The translations under genes were made by a program, and so were the position numbers. The notes beneath the pieces are model-generated. The model worked only from the letters and a program-made list of their open reading frames with translations, made no database searches and had not been told where the DNA came from. From assembly GCF_005491205.1 (NCBI RefSeq), contig NZ_CP028035.1, forward strand, positions 930,001 through 994,000: DNA of 64,000 bases, in the 5' to 3' direction. Positions 16,791-25,488 of this stretch are shown here, piece by piece. Each line of letters starts with the position of its first letter. The stretch's first letter is position 1. This DNA comes from Nissabacter sp. SGAir0207. GTDB taxonomy: Bacteria > Pseudomonadota > Gammaproteobacteria > Enterobacterales > Enterobacteriaceae.

Positions 16791-18923
16791 GTGCATATAC
16801 GTGACCTACCTCTCTCTTCAGACCGCCGCCGCGCCCGCACCGATCGACTGGTGCGCTATGCCGTGACCGGATGCGGCATGCTGGTGTTGTTGGCCCTGAT
16901 GCTGATCTTCATCTACCTGCTCTACAGCGTCTGGCCGCTGTTCCGCACGGTGTGTGTCAACCAGCCGGTGACGCTACGCGTTGACACCTCCACGCCGTCG
17001 CTGGCCATCGGCACGCTGCCGGACCGGCGCTGGGGCTACCGCCTCGACAGCGCCGGGCAGGGCACCTTTATCCGGCTGACGCCCTCCGAGGAGGCGCCGC
17101 TCACCACGCCGCTCGCCGCTGCGCCGCTGGCCTCGCTGGCGCGCAACGCCGGTGCGCAGCCGATGTATGCCCTTGGCGGCCAGGATGGCCGCGTGACGCT
17201 GGTGACACCGCTGATGCCGCTGCCGCACCACGGCCCGAGCTGGTCATTCCCGCTTGGCCGCACGCCGCAGGTGGTTGACCCGGCGGGCCAGCCGCTGGTG
17301 AAACTGGCGCTGGCGGCGGGCGAGGGGCAGGCCACCCGGCTGGCGGCGGTGACCGCCGATCGCCGCCTGTGGGTGCGCGACCTGCCCAGCGGGCGCGAAG
17401 AGACGCTGCCGCTGGCGGCGCTGCCTGACACCCTTGCCCTGACCCCCGATGGCCGCCTGCTGTTTGTGCAGAGCGGCCCGCTGATGCAGATCTACGCCCT
17501 GAACCACGCCACCCTGCGCCTGCGCCAGACGGTGGTGCTGGCCGAGCGCGGCCCGGTGAGCGTGACGCTGCTCAGCGGCGGCAACTCGCTGCTGGTCAAC
17601 GCGGGCGGCCAGCTCTCCCAGTGGTTTGACGTCGCTGGCCCGAACGGCCCGGTGTTGCAGAAGATCCGTGACTTCCAGCCGCAGGGCGTGGCGCGCGTGG
17701 CGGCCGAAACCTCGCGCCGGGTGTTCGTGGCGCTGGATGCCCACGGGCAGATGACGCTCAATTCGACGGTACAGACGCGGCCGCAGCTGCACCATGCGCT
17801 ACCGGCAGCGACCGAGCGACTGGCCTTCGCGCCACTCGGCGACGGGCTGCTAGTGGAGCAGCCGGGCGGCTGGATCTCGCTGCATGTCACTAATCCCTAT
17901 CCTGACGTCGGCCTGCGCACCCTGTGGCAGAAGGTGTGGTATGAGGGCTACCCGGAGCCAGCCTACGTCTGGCAGACCACCTCGGCGGCGGAGGGCTACC
18001 AGCCCAAGTTCAGTTTGGTGCCGGTGATTGTCGGCACCCTGAAGGCGGCGCTCTGCGCCATGCTGTTCGCCGCGCCATTGGCGCTGGGCGGCGCGGCCTA
18101 CACCGCGTGGTTCATGACCCCGCGCCTGCGGCGGTTGGTGAAACCGGCGCTGGAGGTGATGGGCGCGCTGCCGACGGTGGTGATCGGCCTGATAGCTGGC
18201 GTCTGGCTGGCCCCGCTGCTGCAACATGTGCTGCTCGGCATTCTGCTGCTGCCGTGGCTGCTGGCGGCGGTGGCGCTGCTGGGCAGTGTGCTGGCGGTGC
18301 GCCAGCGTTGGCGTAGCGCCGGGCAGGAGGTGTTCTGCCTGCTGCCGCTGCTGGCACTGGTGACCTGGCTGGTGTGCCACGCCAGCCCGTGGTTCGAGCA
18401 AATGCTGTTTGGTATGCCGTTCGCCCAGTGGCTGGGGGAAGAGTACCAGCCGCGCAACACGCTGGTGGCGGGCATCGCGATGGGCTTTGCGCTGGTGCCC
18501 GTGATCTTCACGCTGGCGGAGGATGCGCTGTTCAGCGTGCCGCCGCTGCTTGGGCAAGGCTCGCTGGCGCTGGGGGCGACCCCGTGGCAGACGCTGCGCC
18601 GGGTGATTGTGCCCGCCGCCGCCGCCGGTATCTTCTCCGCGCTGATGATCGGCTTTGGCCGGGCGGTGGGGGAGACGATGATTGTGCTGATGGCGACCGG
18701 CAACACGCCGGTGATGGATGGCAGCCTGTTGCAGGGGCTGCGCGCGCTCTCTGCCAACATCGCGATTGAACTGCCGGAGGCGGTAGCCAACAGCGGCCAC
18801 TACCGGGTGCTGATGCTGACCGCGCTGGTGCTGTTCCTGTTTACCTTTGTGCTGAACACCGTGGCGGAGCTGATCCGCCAGCGGCTGCGGGCGCGCTATA
18901 GCCAGAACCAGGAGGGCGCATGA
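16791..18923 (+). CDS. pstC: Phosphate ABC transporter permease, PstC type with large extracytoplasmic domain
   Basis: This 710-residue permease has one N-terminal membrane helix (about 23-48), then about 360 residues outside the membrane. That part has repeated hydrophobic beta-strand segments (LAVTADRRLWVRDLPSGREE, LALTPDGRLLFVQSG) suggestive of a beta-propeller. A C-terminal ABC permease domain follows (about 415-710) with the EAA-type loop at LGQGSLALGATPWQTLRRVIVPAAAAG. E. coli PstC is only about 320 residues and lacks the insert. I chose GTG at 16791 because AGGA lies 6 bases upstream; an ATG at 16734 is possible but has no ribosome site. It overlaps pstA by 4 bp. No pstS or phoU gene accompanies it. 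Confidence 0.83.
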   Translation: MHIRDLPLSSDRRRARTDRLVRYAVTGCGMLVLLALMLIFIYLLYSVWPLFRTVCVNQPVTLRVDTSTPSLAIGTLPDRRWGYRLDSAGQGTFIRLTPSEEAPLTTPLAAAPLASLARNAGAQPMYALGGQDGRVTLVTPLMPLPHHGPSWSFPLGRTPQVVDPAGQPLVKLALAAGEGQATRLAAVTADRRLWVRDLPSGREETLPLAALPDTLALTPDGRLLFVQSGPLMQIYALNHATLRLRQTVVLAERGPVSVTLLSGGNSLLVNAGGQLSQWFDVAGPNGPVLQKIRDFQPQGVARVAAETSRRVFVALDAHGQMTLNSTVQTRPQLHHALPAATERLAFAPLGDGLLVEQPGGWISLHVTNPYPDVGLRTLWQKVWYEGYPEPAYVWQTTSAAEGYQPKFSLVPVIVGTLKAALCAMLFAAPLALGGAAYTAWFMTPRLRRLVKPALEVMGALPTVVIGLIAGVWLAPLLQHVLLGILLLPWLLAAVALLGSVLAVRQRWRSAGQEVFCLLPLLALVTWLVCHASPWFEQMLFGMPFAQWLGEEYQPRNTLVAGIAMGFALVPVIFTLAEDALFSVPPLLGQGSLALGATPWQTLRRVIVPAAAAGIFSALMIGFGRAVGETMIVLMATGNTPVMDGSLLQGLRALSANIAIELPEAVANSGHYRVLMLTALVLFLFTFVLNTVAELIRQRLRARYSQNQEGA

Positions 18924-20587
18924 GACGTTGGTGGCGCTCAGGCTCGCCCTGGATCTGGCTCACCGCGGCGGCGGTGGCGGCCAGCGTGCTGGCACTGGCT
19001 GGCATCATCCTGCTGCTGGCAGGGCAGGGGGCGCGCAGCTTCTGGCCAGCCGACGTCTGGCAGTTCACCCTGCGCGCGCCGCTGGCGGGCCAGAACCAGT
19101 TGCTCGGCGAGCTGTATGCCCGGCCGTCGGTGCCGCGCCAGCAGCTGATTGACGCCGGTGTCACGCTACCAGCGGATGCCCCGCCCACGCTGCGGCGGTT
19201 GTTGGTCAAGACCGGCAACCGCGACCTGTCGGCGGCCTCGCCAGCGGCGCGCGAGTTTGTGCTGCTGGATGAGGCGGATGTCACGGCGCGCCGTGCGCCG
19301 CCAGAGGTGCTGGTGCTCGACCGCGAGGAGAGCGGGCTGGCCTACGGCACGCTGGCGGGCATGTTGGAAAATGGCCAGCCGCTGGTGGCGCGCAACCTGG
19401 CGGAGGAGCTGCTGCGCCGGGTGCCGGAGAACCGTGCGCTGGCCGCCCGCGCCTACCGCCTGCAACACCACGATCTGGCGCGGGTCAACCACCGCTTTGA
19501 GGCGCTGCGGCTGGAGGAGCGGCGGTTGGCGCTGCATGACCAGCTGGATGCGCGGGCGGTGTCGCGTTTGCGCGCAGAGCGCATTGAGCTGGAGTACAGC
19601 TTCAGCCGCCTGACCGCGCAACTCGACAGCATCAATCAGGAGCGGCGGCGCGACGCGCTGCTATTGCGTGACGCTGCTGGCCAGTTGCATACCCTGCCGC
19701 TGAACGAGGTACACAACGCCTGGTATCCGAACGCCATGAGCCTGCCGCAGAAGCTGCTGCACACCGCGCGCGCCATCTGGGCCTTCTTGAGTGAGGATCC
19801 GCGCGCCTCCAACACCGCGGGCGGCGTCTTCCCGGCGCTGTTTGGCACGGTGCTGATGGTGGTGCTGATGTCGATCATCGTGATGCCGCTCGGCGTGGTG
19901 GCCGCCATCTACCTGCATGAGTACGCGGGCCGCCACTGGCTCACCCGGCTGCTGCGGGTGGCGGTGGTCAATTTGGCCGGTGTGCCGTCGATTGTTTATG
20001 GGGTGTTTGGCCTCGGCTTTCTGGTCTATGGCGTCGGCGGCTCCCTCGACCGGCTGTTCTTCCCGCAGGCGCTGCCCGACCCAACCTTCGGCACGCCGGG
20101 GGTGCTGTGGGCGGCGCTGACGCTGGCGCTGCTCACCCTGCCGGTGGTGATTGTCGCCACCGAGGAGGGGCTGTCACGCATCCCGGTGGCGCTGCGGCAA
20201 GGCTCGCTGGCGCTGGGGGCCAGTCAGGCGCAGACGCTCTGGCGCATCGTGCTGCCGATGGCGGTGCCCGCGATGCTGACCGGCATGATCCTGGCGATCG
20301 CCCGCGCCGCTGGCGAGACCGCGCCGCTGATGCTGGTGGGGGTGGTGAAGTCGGTGCCAGCGCTGCCGGTGGATGGTATCTTCCCCTACCTGCATCTGGA
20401 CCGTAAATTTATGCACCTTGGCTTCCAGATCTATGACATGGCGCTGCAAAGCCCGAACGTGGAGGCGGCGCAGCCGCTGGTCTACGCCACCGCGCTGCTG
20501 CTGGTGCTGATTGTGGTGGGGCTGAATTTGGTGGCGATGGGGCTACGCCACTCACTGCGAGAGAAATTCCGCACGCTGGGCCTGTAG
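18920..20587 (+). CDS. pstA: Phosphate ABC transporter permease, PstA type with extended N-terminal region
   Basis: This 555-residue partner of the preceding permease overlaps it by ATGA. It has one N-terminal membrane helix (about 14-36) and a long extracytoplasmic stretch that includes a charged, probably coiled-coil segment (about 190-250, rich in Leu, Arg and Glu). The permease domain (about 300-555) has LHEYAGRHWLTRLLRVAV and the coupling loop LRQGSLALGASQAQTLWRIVLP. E. coli PstA is about 296 residues, so both membrane subunits here have gained an extracytoplasmic module. The two inserts probably contact each other or a substrate-binding protein encoded elsewhere. Confidence 0.85.
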   Translation: MRRWWRSGSPWIWLTAAAVAASVLALAGIILLLAGQGARSFWPADVWQFTLRAPLAGQNQLLGELYARPSVPRQQLIDAGVTLPADAPPTLRRLLVKTGNRDLSAASPAAREFVLLDEADVTARRAPPEVLVLDREESGLAYGTLAGMLENGQPLVARNLAEELLRRVPENRALAARAYRLQHHDLARVNHRFEALRLEERRLALHDQLDARAVSRLRAERIELEYSFSRLTAQLDSINQERRRDALLLRDAAGQLHTLPLNEVHNAWYPNAMSLPQKLLHTARAIWAFLSEDPRASNTAGGVFPALFGTVLMVVLMSIIVMPLGVVAAIYLHEYAGRHWLTRLLRVAVVNLAGVPSIVYGVFGLGFLVYGVGGSLDRLFFPQALPDPTFGTPGVLWAALTLALLTLPVVIVATEEGLSRIPVALRQGSLALGASQAQTLWRIVLPMAVPAMLTGMILAIARAAGETAPLMLVGVVKSVPALPVDGIFPYLHLDRKFMHLGFQIYDMALQSPNVEAAQPLVYATALLLVLIVVGLNLVAMGLRHSLREKFRTLGL

Positions 20588-20611
20588 GCCCGGCGGCGAG
20601 AGGAGAGAGAG

Positions 20612-21421
20612 ATGAGATCGTTGTTGCCGGACACGCCGTTGCCGGATATTTCCCAGCTCAGTGACGCCGACACCGCGCTGGAGGTGCAGAAGCTGAACCT
20701 GTGGTACGGCGAGAAGCAGGCGCTGTATAACATTTCGCTGCGCATCCCGCGTAACCGGGTGACGGCGCTGATTGGCCCCTCCGGCTGCGGCAAATCCACG
20801 CTGCTGCGCTGCTTCAACCGGATGAATGACCTGCTCGATCCCTGCCGCATTGAGGGGGCGATTCGCCTAAATGGCGCGTTGGTCAACGATGGCGAGCTTG
20901 ACGTCAGCGCGCTGCGGCGGCGGGTGGGGATGGTGTTCCAGCGGCCCAATCCCTTCCCCAAATCGATCTATGAGAACGTGGTCTACGGGCTGCGGGTGCA
21001 GGGCGTGCGCGACCGGCGGCTGCTCGATCAGGCGGCGGAGGCGGCATTGCGCTCGGCGGCGCTGTGGCACGAGGTGAAAGACCGGATGAAGGAGAACGCC
21101 CTGCGGCTCTCCAGCGGCCAGCAGCAGCGGCTGGTGATCGCCCGCGCCATCGCCATTGAGCCGGAGGTACTGCTGCTGGATGAGCCGACCTCGGCGCTCG
21201 ATCCCATCTCTACCCTGACAATTGAGGAGCTGATTGGCGCGCTGAAGCAGCGCTTTACCGTGGTGCTGGTGACGCACAACATGCAGCAGGCAGCGCGCGT
21301 CTCGGACTACACCGCCTTCATCCACCAAGGGGTGCTGGTGGAGTATGGCGACACCGACACGCTGTTTACTTCCCCACGCCAGCGGCGCACCGAAGATTAC
21401 ATCACTGGCCGCTTTGGCTGA
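20612..21421 (+). CDS. pstB: Phosphate ABC transporter ATP-binding protein PstB
   Basis: This 269-residue ATPase powers phosphate import. Walker A is GPSGCGKST (about 54-62), the Q-loop is [16 protein letters not shown], the ABC signature is LSSGQQQRL, Walker B is [13 protein letters not shown] and the H-loop is [16 protein letters not shown]. The order [21 protein letters not shown] and the RMNDL motif are characteristic of PstB rather than other ABC ATPases. It follows pstA after 24 bp with an AGGAGAG ribosome site, completing the operon. PhoU, normally downstream in E. coli, is missing here. Confidence 0.93.
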   Translation: MRSLLPDTPLPDISQLSDADTALEVQKLNLWYGEKQALYNISLRIPRNRVTALIGPSGCGKSTLLRCFNRMNDLLDPCRIEGAIRLNGALVNDGELDVSALRRRVGMVFQRPNPFPKSIYENVVYGLRVQGVRDRRLLDQAAEAALRSAALWHEVKDRMKENALRLSSGQQQRLVIARAIAIEPEVLLLDEPTSALDPISTLTIEELIGALKQRFTVVLVTHNMQQAARVSDYTAFIHQGVLVEYGDTDTLFTSPRQRRTEDYITGRFG

Positions 21422-21690
21422 CCACGCAAAATCATCCGCGCCAGTTATGCAAAAAATTCATGCATCACTGGCGCAGATTACTTCCTTTCCCCACAAAATC
21501 ATCGGCTTAACGCCGCCATCACGACCCCTGTCACACTCCCCGCCAAATCACCTTGTCAGCAAAGCACGTGCTCATTAAGTTGCTAACTCGAGTTAGCAAA
21601 GAGCGGTGGGTGTCAGGTTGCCCCTGTCAGGTTGTCGAGGCACCGGTGTGGTCGCCCTTACCGGATCCATTATCAGGTGAGGAGAACAGT
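21422..21690. promoter_or_regulatory. Intergenic region between pstB and the GH172 gene
   Basis: An imperfect 14-bp stem-loop spans 21438-21474 (arms GCGCCAGTTATGCA and TGCATCACTGGCGC, one mismatch). It could end the pst transcript although no T run follows. AGCACGTGCT (21562-21571) is a 10-bp palindrome of unknown meaning. TTGTCA (21553-21558) and TTAAGT (21575-21580) could be a promoter abutting the LacI-family operator at 21580-21599. GAGGAGA precedes the ATG at 21691. Confidence 0.55.
21580..21599. promoter_or_regulatory. Operator 1 of the sugar regulon (before the GH172 gene)
   Basis: A perfect 20-bp palindrome has the core GCTAACTCGAGTTAGC. The same 16-bp core recurs at 27141-27156 and 27358-27373, upstream of the other two transcription units of this regulon. 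Its size and symmetry fit a LacI-family repressor, and such a gene lies inside the cluster. Confidence 0.88.
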
Positions 21691-23022
21691 ATGCCAGCGG
21701 AGCGCGCAGGTCTTTTACACACGCTAAGCCAAATCAGGGACGCCCGCAGCGGGCGGCTCTCCAGTTGGGATCAGAGTGGCCGGAATCAGGATTACTGGAT
21801 GATCCCGGCCGGTGAAACGGTGCGGCTGGCCGACATCCACGGCAGCGGCTGCATCACGCATCTCTGGATGACGCAGTTTTGCCGCCGCGTGCTGGGGCCG
21901 GGGCTGATTGACCCGACCGCCGGCCAGTACGTCGCGCCCATCAACGAAATCAACAACGCGCTGGGCGTGAGTTGGGAGGAGCATGACGCGGCCTACTACC
22001 GCAAGGTGCTGCTGAAGATCTACTGGGACAACCAGACGCAGCCCTCGGTGCTGGTGCCGCTGGGCGACTTCTTCTGCGTCGGGCATAGCATCCCGGCCAG
22101 CTTCAACTCGCTGCCCTTCACCGTCTCGGTGCGGCCGGAGGAGAACTGCCGCCCCGGCGCGACGGCGGCGCTGAACTGCTACCTGCCGATGCCCTTCAAT
22201 GAGCGCGCGATCATCGAAGTCGAGAACCAGAACGACATCCCCTACGGCCAATACTTCCACATCGACTATGAGCGCTACCCGGAGCGTCACTCCGCCGACA
22301 CCGCCTACTTCCACGCGTGGTGGCGGCGCGAGAATCCCTGTCGCGGCTGGGCGCCGGAGTTGCAGGTCAACAGCCCGGAGGTGAACATCCCCAACGAGGA
22401 TGGCGCTGGCAACTATATGCTGCTCGACATCGAAGGGGAGGGGCACTACATCGGCTGCAACCTGTCGGTGCGCCACCGCCAGAACACCTGGTGGGGCGAG
22501 GGCGATGACATGATCTACATCGATGATGACCCGGCCTGGCCGCCGACCCTGCACGGCACCGGCACCGAGGACTACTTCAACCACGCGTGGGGGATGCAGG
22601 ATGCCTGCTCGCCCTTCAACGGCACCGCGCTGCATGACTCCCACGTCCCCGGCTTCCAGACCAGCTACCGCTTCCATCTGGCCGACCCGATCCACTTCAA
22701 GAGGCGCATCCGCGTCACCATGGAGCATGGCCACGCCAACCACCTGTCGGATGACTGGGCCTCTACCGTCTACTGGTACCAGAAACTGCCGTCGCCGCCG
22801 CTGACGATGCAGCCGGTCAACGAGCGCATCCCGGCGCGCCCCGGCGAGCCTTTTGCCCCGCTGGTGGAACCGGCGCTCACCGAGGCGATGCGCGCGCAGA
22901 AACAGCAGGCCGCGGCGCGGCACGCTGACTGGCTGGCACTCCGGCAGCGGGAGATTGACCGCAAGATCGCCGCCACCCGCGAGAAGTCACGCGCCAACAA
23001 GGCGGGCGACCCCGCCTGCTAA
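21691..23022 (+). CDS. GH172 (DUF2961) glycoside hydrolase, cytoplasmic
   Basis: The 443-residue protein belongs to the DUF2961 family, now GH172. The signature GTGTEDYFNHAWG (residues 289-301) and the preceding GEGDDMIYIDD (269-279) are clear, giving Glu270 and Glu293 as likely catalytic residues. Known GH172 enzymes act on alpha-D-fructofuranosides or D-arabinofuranosides. There is no signal peptide, so it should act in the cytoplasm on an imported oligosaccharide or glycoside. An upstream extension of the frame to 21553 would run through the operator and is rejected; GAGGAGA before 21691 marks the start. It is followed after 65 bp by the transporter. The neighbours point to D-arabinofuranoside rather than fructoside as substrate, by inference. 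Confidence 0.87.
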   Translation: MPAERAGLLHTLSQIRDARSGRLSSWDQSGRNQDYWMIPAGETVRLADIHGSGCITHLWMTQFCRRVLGPGLIDPTAGQYVAPINEINNALGVSWEEHDAAYYRKVLLKIYWDNQTQPSVLVPLGDFFCVGHSIPASFNSLPFTVSVRPEENCRPGATAALNCYLPMPFNERAIIEVENQNDIPYGQYFHIDYERYPERHSADTAYFHAWWRRENPCRGWAPELQVNSPEVNIPNEDGAGNYMLLDIEGEGHYIGCNLSVRHRQNTWWGEGDDMIYIDDDPAWPPTLHGTGTEDYFNHAWGMQDACSPFNGTALHDSHVPGFQTSYRFHLADPIHFKRRIRVTMEHGHANHLSDDWASTVYWYQKLPSPPLTMQPVNERIPARPGEPFAPLVEPALTEAMRAQKQQAAARHADWLALRQREIDRKIAATREKSRANKAGDPAC

Positions 23023-23087
23023 GGGGTGGGCAGCCGGTGCGCCACCTTGCCCGCCGGCTGCCCGCAACGGTTGATGACAGGGAGTGA

Positions 23088-24434
23088 ATGATGACTACAC
23101 GCTTGTCTGTTTTGGAAAAAACCGCCTACGGCGCCGGGGATATGGCGCTGACCATCTCGATCATCTCCGCGTCGATTTTGATCTACGCCTTTCTGGTTCA
23201 GGTGGTGGGTTTGACGCCGGTGGACGCTGGCTGGATATTGATGATTGTCCGCACCATCGATGCGATCTCCGATCCCTTGATGGGGCTGTTGACCAGCCGG
23301 GTGCGCAGCCGGCTGGGGCGCTACCGGCACTGGCTGATCATCGGCGCGCTGCCGTTCGGGCTGTCTCTGTGGCTGCTGTTTACCTCGTTTGGCGAGACCT
23401 ACGCGCAGAAGATGGCGTGGTCTACCGGGGCCTACATCTTCAACAGCCTGGCGTTCACGGTGCTGGCGATCCCCTATATTTCGCTGATTGGCGTCATTAC
23501 CCCCGACCCGCAGGAGCGGCTGCGTGCCAACGCCTTCCGCTTCCCGATGGCGAAGGTCGCCACCCTGATTGTCTCTACGCTGGTGCCGTGGTGGGTGACG
23601 CAGGGCACTGACCCGCACCGCAGCTACGCGCTCGCCTTTATGGTGGTGGGGGCGGTGAGCGTGGCGATCATGCTGTTCTGCGCCTTCAACGTGAAGGAGC
23701 GCATCGTGCAGGAGGCCGCGCCGCCGCCGCTGGCGCAGCAGATCCGTGGCCTGCGTGACAACCGCCAGTGGCAGGTGATCAGCCTGGCAATGGTGGTGCT
23801 GTTCGTCGGTTTTCTGGTCAATGGCAGCGTCGCCATCATCTACGGCAGCGCCTTCGCTGGCGCGAGCGATGGCGTGGGCATCGCGCTGTTCATGAGCATG
23901 GGATCGGTGGGCGGCATCCTTGGGCCGCTGCTCTCCACCTGGCTGACGCGCCGCTACTGCAAGGTGAAGGTGTTCCGCTACTCGATGTATGGCTCTGCGC
24001 TGGTGTCGGTGCTGGCGTGGGCGCTGGTGGGGGCAGGGGAGTTCTGGGGCGCGACGCTGTTCTATCTGCTCTGCTCGGTGGTATCGCAGATCAACACGCC
24101 GATCCTCTGGTCATCCATCACCGAGGCGTCGGACTATGGCCGCTACCAGAGCGGGATTGACGCCTCCGGGCTGGCGATTGGCATGATCTCCTTCTGCCAG
24201 AAGCTGGGGATGGGCATCGCAGGCCCCATCACCGGCTACCTGCTGGCTGGCATCGGCTACACGGCGCAGGGCACCCCCAGCGCCGAGACCGTCGCCGGGC
24301 TGGCCTGGATCATGCTGCTGGTGCCCGCGCTGTTCTACCTGCTGACCGGCTGGGTGATGCGCTACTACGTCATCAACAATGACTACTACGCGCGGATGGT
24401 CGCCGCTGGTCGACTGCCGGAGGGCAGCGCCTGA
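23088..24434 (+). CDS. GPH-family (MelB-like) sugar:cation symporter
   Basis: The 448-residue, 12-helix transporter of the glycoside-pentoside-hexuronide family has LSVLEKTAYGAGDMA at the N-terminus and RTIDAISDPLMGLLTSR in the first half. This is the conserved Asp-bearing region that binds the coupling cation in MelB. RYRHWLIIGALPFG and AFRFPMAKVATL also fit. A second in-frame ATG at 23091 is equally possible; GGGAG lies just upstream. It follows the GH172 gene in the same transcript, so the imported substrate is probably a small glycoside that the GH172 enzyme then cleaves. It ends 1 bp from the convergent repressor gene. Confidence 0.9.
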   Translation: MMTTRLSVLEKTAYGAGDMALTISIISASILIYAFLVQVVGLTPVDAGWILMIVRTIDAISDPLMGLLTSRVRSRLGRYRHWLIIGALPFGLSLWLLFTSFGETYAQKMAWSTGAYIFNSLAFTVLAIPYISLIGVITPDPQERLRANAFRFPMAKVATLIVSTLVPWWVTQGTDPHRSYALAFMVVGAVSVAIMLFCAFNVKERIVQEAAPPPLAQQIRGLRDNRQWQVISLAMVVLFVGFLVNGSVAIIYGSAFAGASDGVGIALFMSMGSVGGILGPLLSTWLTRRYCKVKVFRYSMYGSALVSVLAWALVGAGEFWGATLFYLLCSVVSQINTPILWSSITEASDYGRYQSGIDASGLAIGMISFCQKLGMGIAGPITGYLLAGIGYTAQGTPSAETVAGLAWIMLLVPALFYLLTGWVMRYYVINNDYYARMVAAGRLPEGSA

Positions 24435-24435
24435 C

Positions 24436-25425
24436 TCAACGCCGCCGGATAACCGGCTTCATCTCCACCCGTACCCTCTCTCTGGCCGGGGAACCGGCCA
24501 GAGCGCGCTGCATCAATCCAAACGCCTTCTCCGCCCAGGCATCCTCATCCTGCTGCATCGACCAGACGGGGTTGGCGAGGAAACTGAGCATCGGGTGCTC
24601 GTCAAAGGTGCCGATATGGATGGCGGGCGGCACCCCGCCCGCCTCCTCACGCAGCGCGCTGATTGCTCCCTCCAGCACCGGCAGTGACGAGGCGATAAAC
24701 GCCTGTGGCATCCCGTGTTGGACGATCAGCTGGCGCATCAGCGCATGGCCGCCCTGCGGCGTGTTCTCCTCGCCAGCCAGCAGCCACTCCGCGTCGAGGG
24801 CGCGCGCCGCCAGCGCCTGCCGGTAGCCGGTAATGCGGTCAGCGATGCTGGGCAGCGCGGCGTCACCGGCCAAAAACCACAGCGGCGCGTCGTGGGCGGT
24901 GAGCATCGCCTGCGCCAGATGCAGCCCGCCAGCGGCGTTGTCACTCTCCACCAGCGCGTTGTCGCTGTAGCCAAAGTCACGATCCAGCAACACCAGCGGC
25001 TTTTTCATCTGCCGCAGGTGGTGCTGTTGGTTCTCAAGGGTGGAGGGCACCACGAACAGGCCATCGATGTTACGGGCAATCGACGCCTTAACCAGCCGGT
25101 TCTCGTAGTCCACATCATGGTAGGTGCAGCTGATCACCAGCTGGTAGCCGGAGCGGCGACAGCGCAGCTCCAGCTTCTCCGCCAGCGTGGCAAAAAACAC
25201 GTTGGAGATGTTGGGCACAATCAGCCCCAGCGTGTCGGTTTTGTTCAGCTTCAGGCTGCGCGCCGAGTGGTTGAGCGTGTAGCCGTAGCGCTCCACATGC
25301 TCCTGAATGCGCGCCTGTGTTTTCGCGCTGATGCGGTAACGCTCCGCCTTGCCCCCCAGCACCAGCCGCACGGTGGTGACGGAGAGTTTCAGCTCCTGCG
25401 CAATCTGTTCCACGGTTTTCGCCAT
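24436..25425 (-). CDS. LacI-family transcriptional repressor of the sugar regulon
   Basis: The 329-residue regulator has an N-terminal helix-turn-helix (TVEQIAQELKLSVTTVRLVLGG), a hinge helix (LNHSARSLKLNKTDTLGLIVPN) and a periplasmic-binding-protein-like effector domain to the C-terminus. It lies 63 bp downstream of the kinase gene on the same strand and is probably co-transcribed with it. The three identical palindromes before the GH172, kinase and isomerase units are the predicted operators. The inducer is unknown; D-arabinose, D-ribulose or the imported glycoside are reasonable. The recognition helix (VTTVRLVLGGK) differs from the usual LacI VSRVLN pattern, in keeping with an unusual operator. 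Confidence 0.92.
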   Translation of the reverse strand: MAKTVEQIAQELKLSVTTVRLVLGGKAERYRISAKTQARIQEHVERYGYTLNHSARSLKLNKTDTLGLIVPNISNVFFATLAEKLELRCRRSGYQLVISCTYHDVDYENRLVKASIARNIDGLFVVPSTLENQQHHLRQMKKPLVLLDRDFGYSDNALVESDNAAGGLHLAQAMLTAHDAPLWFLAGDAALPSIADRITGYRQALAARALDAEWLLAGEENTPQGGHALMRQLIVQHGMPQAFIASSLPVLEGAISALREEAGGVPPAIHIGTFDEHPMLSFLANPVWSMQQDEDAWAEKAFGLMQRALAGSPARERVRVEMKPVIRRR

Positions 25426-25488
25426 CTCAAGCGCCCCAATCCTTTTCGCTAATCAAAACCAGCAGATTAAAGCAAATGGCGCGTGAAC

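Noticed and set aside
21553..21690. N-terminal extension of the GH172 protein
   Set aside because: The extra codons would translate the operator palindrome and promoter; a strong ribosome site marks the ATG at 21691.
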